Shown piece after piece: positions 32,058 to 38,308 of a stretch of DNA of 64,000 bases. The translations under genes and the position numbers were made by a program. The notes below the pieces were generated by a model. It made no database searches. It was not told the origin of the DNA and was given only the letters and a program-made list of their open reading frames with translations. Position 1 is the first letter of the stretch, and every line of letters begins with the position of its first letter. Source of the DNA: Aminobacter carboxidus (lineage in GTDB: Bacteria > Pseudomonadota > Alphaproteobacteria > Rhizobiales > Rhizobiaceae). The stretch is from assembly GCF_014863355.1 (NCBI RefSeq), contig NZ_JACZEP010000007.1, positions 62,001 through 126,000 on the forward strand. The letters are read 5' to 3'.

Positions 32058-32705
32058 ATGGCCGCAAAACAAACAACGAAACCCGACGTCGAAGACAGGC
32101 TGCTGGTCATAGGCTGCGGCATGATTGCGCGCGAGGTTTTGGCGGTCAAGCGGCACCTCGCGCTCGATCATCTCGAACTGACCTGCCTGCCGGCCGATTT
32201 TCATTTTCATCCCAGCCGGATCGCGCCTGCCATGGATAAGGCAATCACCGAAGCAAAGGCGGAAGGGTATCGGCACATTTATGTCGGCTACGCCGATTGC
32301 GGCACCGGCGGCCTGCTCGACCGTGTCTGTGAAAAGCATGGCGTCGAGCGCATTGCCGGGCCGCATTGCTTTGCCTTCTACCAGGGTGCTGCGGCCTATG
32401 CCGAGGTCGGCGAGGCCGACATGATGTCGTTTTACATGACCGACTTCCTGTGCCGGCAATTCGATGCCTTCTTCATCAAGCCGCTCGGCCTCGACCGGCA
32501 CCCCGAGCTGGTGAAGGACTATTTCGGCAACTACGAGAAGCTGATCTATCTCGCCCAGACCGACGATCCGGCGCTCGACAAGGTCGCCGAGGATGCCGCG
32601 AAAATGCTCGGCCTCGTCTATGAGCGCCGCGCCACCGGTTATGGCGACCTGCCCGAGGCTCTTGCCAACGCATCGGGCGCTGCGGCAAATCATCAAAGAG
32701 CCTGA
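32058..32705 (+). CDS. DUF1638 protein associated with corrinoid methyltransferases
   Basis: 215 residues starting MAAKQTTKPDVEDRLL. Family features are VIGCGMIAREVLAVK near 17-31, LTCLPADFHFHPSRIAPAMDKAI, YVGYADCGTGGLLDRVCEKHGVERI, GPHCFAFYQG, and a C-terminal LAQTDDPALDKVAEDAAKMLGL. Conserved Cys, His and Asp residues (CG, H-x-H, DCGT, HC) suggest a metal site or cofactor-binding pocket. DUF1638 genes occur beside MttB and corrinoid-protein genes in many bacteria and archaea, but I know of no proven function. It is the third gene in this neighbourhood and is probably needed for cofactor or methyl-donor handling. Confidence 0.82.
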   Translation: MAAKQTTKPDVEDRLLVIGCGMIAREVLAVKRHLALDHLELTCLPADFHFHPSRIAPAMDKAITEAKAEGYRHIYVGYADCGTGGLLDRVCEKHGVERIAGPHCFAFYQGAAAYAEVGEADMMSFYMTDFLCRQFDAFFIKPLGLDRHPELVKDYFGNYEKLIYLAQTDDPALDKVAEDAAKMLGLVYERRATGYGDLPEALANASGAAANHQRA

Positions 32706-32742
32706 TTCCTCGCCAGAGGTTCGGCCTTTGGAGAGGTTTGCC

Positions 32743-33318
32743 ATGGCGTTTCGACAACTGATTCTTGCTGTAGCCATCGCCGCAACGGCGACCTTCGCGC
32801 ATGCCGACGGCGTGGTGCAGAAGCTGATCACGCCGGCAGACAAGGCCAGGCTCGAAAAATACGACGCCACACGCAAGGAAGCGCTTCAGCAGGCGAAGGC
32901 CGGCCAGGCCGGCGAGGTCGCCACACTGGACGCAATCGTTGCCAAGAAGCCGGCGTCATTTTCCGATTTTGACATGACCGGAAACTGGCAGTGCCGCACC
33001 ATCAAGGCCGGAGGCCTCGGCCCGCTCGTCGTCTACGGCTGGTTCAAGTGCAAGGTCACTGATGACGGCTCGGGCTGGATGCTGGAGAAGATATCGGGCT
33101 CGCAGCGCACCAAGGGCCGTTTCTACACCGAAAGCGACACCAGGCTGATCTATCTGGGCTCAGGCTTCGTGACGGGCGAAAAGCCAAAGGCCTACGGCCG
33201 CGGCCCTGATACCGACCAGGTCGGCTATGCCTTCAGATCAGGGCCGACGGCATGGCGGATCGAGTTTCCGGCACCGCGCTACGAATCCAAACTCGACATC
33301 ATCGAATTCCGCCGCTGA
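32743..33318 (+). CDS. Exported DUF4893-like protein
   Basis: 191 residues with a signal peptide (MAFRQLILAVAIAATATFAHA). The mature domain contains DKARLEKYDATRKEALQQA, NWQCRTIKAGGLGPLVVYGWFKCKV with two cysteines able to form a disulfide, and YLGSGFVTGEKPKAYGRGPDTDQVGYAFR. This matches my recollection of DUF4893, a periplasmic family in alphaproteobacteria without known function. ATG 32743 is preceded by GGAGAGG. It lies 37 bases after the DUF1638 gene but is likely unrelated housekeeping. Confidence 0.75.
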   Translation: MAFRQLILAVAIAATATFAHADGVVQKLITPADKARLEKYDATRKEALQQAKAGQAGEVATLDAIVAKKPASFSDFDMTGNWQCRTIKAGGLGPLVVYGWFKCKVTDDGSGWMLEKISGSQRTKGRFYTESDTRLIYLGSGFVTGEKPKAYGRGPDTDQVGYAFRSGPTAWRIEFPAPRYESKLDIIEFRR

Positions 33319-33446
33319 TGTTGCATTCTGCGCGAAGCGACATCACATTCGCACCCTCCGGGGTCATCAAGGATTAACCTGGCCGTCGCACACTGCGATG
33401 GGGACTGGCGCGTATGAAAGCGGGCCGCAAGTGGGCTGAAGGCTGA

Positions 33447-34106
33447 ATGCAAGGGCAAGACAACCAAACCGACGCAGGCGAATTCGATGCGGCGCCGAAG
33501 CGCCGCCGTGGCCGGCGCCTGTCCACGATCTTCGCCCAGCTCGCCCGTGACGCCAAGGGCAGCATCTCGATCGGAGACATCCGCGATACGCTGGGCAAGC
33601 GCAGTTTCGCGCCGCTGCTCGTGCTGTTTGCCGCCTTCAACATGTTGCCGCTGCCACCGGGCGCCTCGGCCGTACTTGGCCTGCCGCTGCTGATCGTCGC
33701 GGCACAGATGGCCTTCGGCAGCAACCGGGCCTGGCTTCCCACCTTTATCACCCAGCGCTCGCTGTCGGCGGAGCAGTTCCGCACCGTCACCGACTGGGTC
33801 ATTCCAAGGCTTGTCCGCCTCGAACAGGTGGTGCGGCCGCGCTACTGGCCATTCTGGCGCAAACGTGGCGACCGCGTCATCGGCATCATCGCGCTCATCT
33901 TGTCCGTCTCGATCACGCTTCCGATCCCGTTCGGCAACTGGCTGCCGGCCTTCGCCACAGCACTGCTTGGCCTGGCCCTGTCTGAACGCGACGGCATCCT
34001 GTTTGCCGTCGGCAGCGTCGTTGGCGTTGCCTCGCTCGCCGTCGTCTGTGCCGTCGTCGGCGGGGCTGGCTTTGCCACGCACGCCTTCCTGGCATGGCTG
34101 GGGTAG
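33447..34106 (+). CDS. exoD: ExoD-family membrane protein
   Basis: 219 residues. After a basic cytoplasmic lead, the protein shows the ExoD pattern: ISIGDIRDTLGKRSFAPLLVLFAAFNMLPLPPGASAVLGLPLLIVAAQMAFG, then RYWPFWRKRGDRVIGIIALILSVSITLPIPFGNWLPAFATALLGLALSERDGILFAVG. There are four to five membrane helices. ExoD in Sinorhizobium affects exopolysaccharide yield and alkaline tolerance by an unknown route. It is followed 5 bases later by the formyltransferase-like gene, so the pair is probably an operon. Confidence 0.85.
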   Translation: MQGQDNQTDAGEFDAAPKRRRGRRLSTIFAQLARDAKGSISIGDIRDTLGKRSFAPLLVLFAAFNMLPLPPGASAVLGLPLLIVAAQMAFGSNRAWLPTFITQRSLSAEQFRTVTDWVIPRLVRLEQVVRPRYWPFWRKRGDRVIGIIALILSVSITLPIPFGNWLPAFATALLGLALSERDGILFAVGSVVGVASLAVVCAVVGGAGFATHAFLAWLG

Positions 34107-34111
34107 GCTGA

Positions 34112-34879
34112 ATGGACCGCAGGCCGATCGTCTTCGTGACCGAAGGCGGCGAACATATCTGGGCTATCATCAACGGCCTGACCGATCGCTTCGGCCCCAT
34201 GACAGTCGTTCTGGAAACGCCTTACTCCAAGCGTGACCTGCTGATGCGCCGCGCCAAGAAGCTCGGCTGGGTCTCCGTGGCCGGCCAGTTGGGAACCATG
34301 GCCCTCATCCGTGTCGCCAAACGTTTCCTCAACAGCGGCATCGAGCGCATCGTTGCCGAGGAAAAATTGGAAACCGAGCCGCGAGCCGGCCAGGAAATCG
34401 TTGCGGTGTCTTCGGCCAACAGCCCCGAACTCGTCGACACCGTCCGCAAGCTCGAGCCATCAGTGGTGTTCCTCGCCAGTTGCCGTCTGCTGTCGGCCAA
34501 GACGCTCGCCGCCATCCCCTGCCCTGTCATCAACTACCACTCCGGCATCAACCCGAAATATCGTGGCATGAATGGCGGCTACTGGGCGCTTGCCACGGGC
34601 GATCGCGGCAATTTCGGCTCGACGGTGCATATCGTCGACGCCGGCGTCGACACCGGTTCCGTCCTGTACCAGGCCAGGGGAAATCCTGAAAAAGGCGACA
34701 CCATCGCGAGCTATGCGATGCGCCAGGCAGCGTTTTCGCGAGACATCTGCATCAAGGCCGTCGAAGACGCCCTCGCCGGTAGATTGACAGCTGTCGATAC
34801 CGGTCTGCCCTCGCAGCAATGGTACCATCCGACCATCTGGCAGTACCTCTCGACGGGCATTCGCCGCGGCATCTGGTAG
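34112..34879 (+). CDS. Formyltransferase-fold protein
   Basis: 255 residues ending in a formyl-transferase domain. N141-Y-H143-S-G-I-N-P-K-Y-R-G is the catalytic Asn/His loop, and D180 in IVDAGVDTG is the essential aspartate. All three residues that define 10-formyl-THF transferases are therefore kept. The N-terminal 90 residues are not those of PurN or Fmt, so it is a separate group, perhaps sugar or lipid N-formylation, as in similar genes within polysaccharide loci. The link to ExoD, 5 bases upstream, favours envelope polysaccharide modification. Confidence 0.8.
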   Translation: MDRRPIVFVTEGGEHIWAIINGLTDRFGPMTVVLETPYSKRDLLMRRAKKLGWVSVAGQLGTMALIRVAKRFLNSGIERIVAEEKLETEPRAGQEIVAVSSANSPELVDTVRKLEPSVVFLASCRLLSAKTLAAIPCPVINYHSGINPKYRGMNGGYWALATGDRGNFGSTVHIVDAGVDTGSVLYQARGNPEKGDTIASYAMRQAAFSRDICIKAVEDALAGRLTAVDTGLPSQQWYHPTIWQYLSTGIRRGIW

Positions 34880-35016
34880 ACGCAACTTCGACAATCCTGG
34901 CTTTATCTTTTTGCGACAGCAGACCGCGTCGCTTTTGAATGCGCGCGCGTCGTCCCATAACAAGCGGCACCCGCATGGTTGCGGCAATGCTCAACAACAT
35001 CGAAAGCGAGACTGAA

Positions 35017-35319
35017 ATGGCCGACCTGATCATCGTCTACTGGCGCGACATCCCTGCCCAGGTCATCGTCAAGAAGGGCCGGCAGAACGCCAAGCGCGAA
35101 TTGCCGCTGCGTTTCACCGAAGCGATCGACATGTGCGCCATGCGCACGGGCGCTGGCGACACCGACGCCTATCTGGCCGAGTGGCGCAAGGCCGAACCGA
35201 TTCCGGTCAGCGACGACCTCGAAGCCGAAGCCGACAGGGCGATGGCCGAGATCGATGCGAATTTCACACGCGAGCGGCTGGTCGCTCTCGTAAAGGCAGG
35301 CGGCAAGGAAGATGGTTGA
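35017..35319 (+). CDS. Virulence factor-domain small protein (PF13769-like)
   Basis: 100 residues beginning MADLIIVYWRDIPAQVIVKKGRQNAKRELPLRFTEAIDMCAMRTG. This short domain, historically called virulence factor, is regularly seen in front of the MTHFR C-terminal domain and MetF genes in alphaproteobacteria and has no known reaction. ATG 35017 was chosen over longer in-frame starts because it begins the domain. Its last 8 bases overlap the next gene, so it is translationally linked to the MetV-like protein, suggesting a subunit or chaperone role in the reductase. Confidence 0.75.
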   Translation: MADLIIVYWRDIPAQVIVKKGRQNAKRELPLRFTEAIDMCAMRTGAGDTDAYLAEWRKAEPIPVSDDLEAEADRAMAEIDANFTRERLVALVKAGGKEDG

Positions 35320-35896
35320 TACCCAGCCGACAGTAACCCAGGCGACTTTGGTCAAGAAGGCCGCGCCGAAAAGCGACTACAAGCCCGCGGACGTGTCGCC
35401 CCAGCGCCGCGTCCAGCGCAGCTACACGATAAGGCTGTGGTCGATCCGCCATTCGCGCCTGCTCGAATGGTTCTACAGCCGCTTCGCTGACATGTTCCTG
35501 CTGCTTCATCCGTTGTGGAAGACGATCGGCTATGGCCGCGTCGAAGCCCCGATCAAATTCGTCGAGAAGCGGGTCAAGGGCCTGATGTTCGACTGCCGCA
35601 TGTGCGGCCAATGTGTGCTGTCGTCCACGGGTATGTCCTGCCCGATGAACTGTCCCAAGCAGCTGCGCAACGGCCCGTGCGGCGGCGTGCGCGCCAACGG
35701 CAATTGCGAGGTCGAGCCCGACATGCCCTGCGTCTGGGTCAAGGCCTGGGAAGGCTCTCGCAATATGGTCAAGGGCGACGCCATCCTCAACGTCCAGAAA
35801 CCGGTCGACCAGTCGCTGCGCGAAACCTCGGCATGGCTGAGGGTGACCGCGCAAGCTGCGGCAACGCGCGAAACCGCCAGCAAGGAAGCCGCATGA
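35312..35896 (+). CDS. MetV-like cysteine-rich partner of methylene-THF reductase
   Basis: 194 residues with eight cysteines in the C-terminal half: C95, C98, C101, C110, C114, C123, C132 and C140, in the order CRMCGQC, SCPMNC, GPCGG, NCEVEPDMPC. This is the MTHFR C-terminal (PF12225-type) domain, which in acetogens is the MetV partner of MetF and carries iron-sulfur or zinc centres. The N-terminal 60 residues are basic and helical. It overlaps the preceding small gene and overlaps MetF by 4 bases (ATGA). It probably lets MetF oxidise methyl-THF or exchange electrons with an acceptor other than NADH. Confidence 0.85.
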   Translation: MVDTQPTVTQATLVKKAAPKSDYKPADVSPQRRVQRSYTIRLWSIRHSRLLEWFYSRFADMFLLLHPLWKTIGYGRVEAPIKFVEKRVKGLMFDCRMCGQCVLSSTGMSCPMNCPKQLRNGPCGGVRANGNCEVEPDMPCVWVKAWEGSRNMVKGDAILNVQKPVDQSLRETSAWLRVTAQAAATRETASKEAA

Positions 35897-36993
35897 CCCC
35901 GCCGCGCCCGCGCCAGCCCGACGAGCATCCCGATGGCATCGAGCTGCCGCTCGATCCCCTGCCCGGCCATTCCTCGCGCGGCCGCCTGGAGCGCGTGCTG
36001 CGCCGGGGCGAGTTCGCCGTCACCACGGAACTGAACCCGCCCGACAGCGCCGACCCCGAAGACGTCTACAACCGCGCCAAGATCTTCGACGGCTGGGTCG
36101 ACGGCATCAACGCGGTCGACGCATCCGGTGCGAACTGCCACATGTCGTCGGTCGGCATCTGCGCGCTTCTGACCCGCATGGGCTATGCCCCGATCATGCA
36201 GATCGCTTGCCGCGACAAGAACCGCATCGCCATCCAGGGCGACGTTTTGGGCGCCGCAGCAATGGGCGTGGCAAACATCCTGTGCCTGACCGGCGACGGC
36301 GTGCAGGCCGGCGACCAGCCCGGCGCCAAGCCGGTGTTCGACCTCGACTCGATGTCGCTGCTCGAAACCGTGCGCATCATGCGCGACAACGGAAAATTCC
36401 TGTCGGGCCGCAAGCTGACCACCCCACCGCAGCTTTTCCTTGGTGCGGCGGTCAACCCCTTCGCGCCGCCCTATGATTTCAGGCCTGTCCACCTGGGTAA
36501 GAAGATCGCTGCCGGCGCGCAGTTCGTGCAGAGCCAGTATTGCTTCGACGTGCCGATGTTCCGCACCTTCATGAACCGCGTACGCGACCTCGGCTACGAC
36601 GAGAAATGCTACATCCTGGTCGGCGTCGGCCCGCTCGCTTCGGCAAAGACCGCTAAATGGATCCGCGCCAACGTCCCTGGAATCCACATCCCGGACGCCA
36701 TCATCAAGCGCCTGGAAGGCGCCCAGGATCAGAAGAAGGAAGGCAAGCAGCTCTGCATCGACATCATCAACGAGGTCAAGGAAATATCAGGTGTTTCGGG
36801 CGTCCATGTGATGGCCTACCGGCAGGAGGAATATGTTGCCGAGATCGTCGATGAATCGGGCGTACTTAAGGGTCGCCAGCCATGGAAGCGCGAAGCCCGT
36901 TCCGACGACCAGCGCGTCGCCGAGCGGCTTGAGCACATCCTGCACGACGACGTTACCGAATCGCAGGTCGACATGGTGAAGACCGCGCACTGA
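35893..36993 (+). CDS. Methylenetetrahydrofolate reductase family protein (MetF-like)
   Basis: 366 residues, TIM-barrel flavoprotein of the MTHFR family. Signatures are FAVTTELNPPDSADPEDVYNRA, VNAVDASG-like GINAVDASGANCHMSS, A-N-I-L-C-L-T-G-D-G-V-Q-A-G-D-Q-P-G, and FVQSQYCFDVPMF. It is longer than E. coli MetF (about 296) and of the type that pairs with MetV. In this setting the likely direction is methyl-THF to methylene-THF, feeding oxidation of methyl groups to formate and CO2. Start ATG 35893 overlaps the previous stop. Confidence 0.88.
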   Translation: MTPPRPRQPDEHPDGIELPLDPLPGHSSRGRLERVLRRGEFAVTTELNPPDSADPEDVYNRAKIFDGWVDGINAVDASGANCHMSSVGICALLTRMGYAPIMQIACRDKNRIAIQGDVLGAAAMGVANILCLTGDGVQAGDQPGAKPVFDLDSMSLLETVRIMRDNGKFLSGRKLTTPPQLFLGAAVNPFAPPYDFRPVHLGKKIAAGAQFVQSQYCFDVPMFRTFMNRVRDLGYDEKCYILVGVGPLASAKTAKWIRANVPGIHIPDAIIKRLEGAQDQKKEGKQLCIDIINEVKEISGVSGVHVMAYRQEEYVAEIVDESGVLKGRQPWKREARSDDQRVAERLEHILHDDVTESQVDMVKTAH

Positions 36994-37034
36994 CAGGCAG
37001 GCGCGGCCGTCGCGCTTGAACGAAACCAGACAAC

Positions 37035-37056
37035 GATATAAAGAAATCTTTATATC
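37035..37056. promoter_or_regulatory. Perfect palindromic operator before the corrinoid:THF methyltransferase gene
   Basis: Arms GATATAAAGA and TCTTTATATC separated by AA make a perfect 10-2-10 inverted repeat, 14 bases before the start codon. The core equals that at 17286-17301 before the BHMT-like gene. It would block ribosome-site-proximal transcription when occupied. This shows that the methyltransferase is a separate transcription unit from metF. Confidence 0.7.
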
Positions 37057-37070
37057 TCAGGGAGAACTTC

Positions 37071-38039
37071 ATGACCCGCACGATCGTCGCTTCGGCGACC
37101 CGCGAAATCGTTATCGGATTCGACCAGCCTTTCTGCGTCATTGGCGAACGCATCAATCCGACCGGCCGCAAGAAGCTGGCCGCCGAGATGGTCGCCGGCA
37201 ATTTCGAAACGGTCATCAGGGACGCGCTGGAACAGGCCGCCTGCGGCGCCACCATGCTCGACATCAATGCCGGCGTGACCTCGGTCAACCCGAACGAGAC
37301 CGAGCCGGGCCTGCTGGTGCAGACGCTGGAGATCGTCCAGAACCTCGTCGACCTGCCACTGGCAATCGACAGCTCGGTGTCGGCTGCGATTGAAGCCGCG
37401 CTCAAAGTTGCCAAGGGCCGCCCGCTGGTCAACTCCGTCACCGGCGAGGAAGAAAAGCTCGAGGCCATCCTGCCGCTGGTCAAGAAGTACAATGTGCCGG
37501 TGGTTGCCATCTCCAACGACGAGACCGGCATCTCGATGGACCCGGACGTGCGTTTCGCCGTCGCCAAGAAGATCGTCGAGCGTTGCGCCGATTTCGGCAT
37601 TCCCGCCCATGACGTCGTCGTCGATCCGCTGGTGATGCCGATCGGCGCACTTGGCGACGCCGGCCGCCAGGTCTTCGCATTGCTGCGCCGCCTGCGCGAG
37701 GAGCTCAAGGTCAACACCACCTGCGGCCTGTCCAACATCTCGTTCGGCCTGCCGCACCGCCACGGCATCAACGCCGCCTTCATCCCGATGGTCATCGGCG
37801 CCGGCATGACGTCGGCGATTATGAACCCTGTTCGTCCGCAGGAAATGGAAGCGGTGCGGGGCGCAAACGTGCTCAACGGCACCGACGAGCACTGCACCAA
37901 TTGGATCAAGACCTACAAGGACTACAAGCCGTCAGAGGGTGGTCACGCCGTAGCAGCGCCCGTTGCCGTCAACGCACCTGGTGAAGCCGCCGGCGGCCGC
38001 CGCCGTGGCGGACGTGAAGCCCGCATGGCAAGGGGATAA
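37071..38039 (+). CDS. Methyltetrahydrofolate:corrinoid protein methyltransferase
   Basis: 322 residues with the pterin-binding TIM-barrel motifs of the AcsE/MtgA/MetH-middle family: FCVIGERINPTGRKKLAAEM, ATMLDINAGVTSVNPNETE, LPLAIDSS, and LVNSVTGEEEKLEAILPLVKKY with SNISFGLPHR. It would take methyl from the corrinoid protein to THF (the catabolic direction), the reverse of its role in acetogens. Residues 308-322 form an Arg/Gly tail (GGRRRGGREARMARG) absent from AcsE. The perfect palindrome 14 bases upstream points to control with the BHMT-like gene. Confidence 0.9.
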   Translation: MTRTIVASATREIVIGFDQPFCVIGERINPTGRKKLAAEMVAGNFETVIRDALEQAACGATMLDINAGVTSVNPNETEPGLLVQTLEIVQNLVDLPLAIDSSVSAAIEAALKVAKGRPLVNSVTGEEEKLEAILPLVKKYNVPVVAISNDETGISMDPDVRFAVAKKIVERCADFGIPAHDVVVDPLVMPIGALGDAGRQVFALLRRLREELKVNTTCGLSNISFGLPHRHGINAAFIPMVIGAGMTSAIMNPVRPQEMEAVRGANVLNGTDEHCTNWIKTYKDYKPSEGGHAVAAPVAVNAPGEAAGGRRRGGREARMARG

Positions 38040-38094
38040 ACGGATCCCACTGTGCACAATTCCACGCCCTCCCCTGAGCTTGCTCACGGCACCG

Positions 38095-38281
38095 ATCATC
38101 CTCCAGCCTTAGCTGGGGCGACGGATGCGATGGCGCTGGCGATCCGTTCTCCCCGTTCACGGGGCGAAGGTGCCCCAATGGGGCGGATGAGGGGCGGCAA
38201 AAGCATATCGACAATATCGCGGATGGCGGCGCAGCCCCTCATCTGCCTGCCGGCATCTTCTCCCCGCGAACGGGGAGAGGA
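38095..38281. repeat. Composite palindromic intergenic element, copy B
   Basis: GATGAGGGGC (38186-38195) pairs with GCCCCTCATC (38234-38243). TCTCCCCG (38259-38266) pairs with CGGGGAGA (38271-38278) around CGAA, and another CCCCG/CGGGG hairpin lies near 38152. It is the same class of element as 9758-9939, though not a close copy. It lies between the methyltransferase and RACo-type genes. Confidence 0.7.
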
Positions 38282-38308
38282 ACGCAGCTTCAACGCCGGA
38301 GCATTGCA

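Noticed and set aside
38040-38308. Possible small gene between the methyltransferase and RACo-type genes
   Set aside because: The 86-codon frame there is the translated palindromic repeat element, not a protein.
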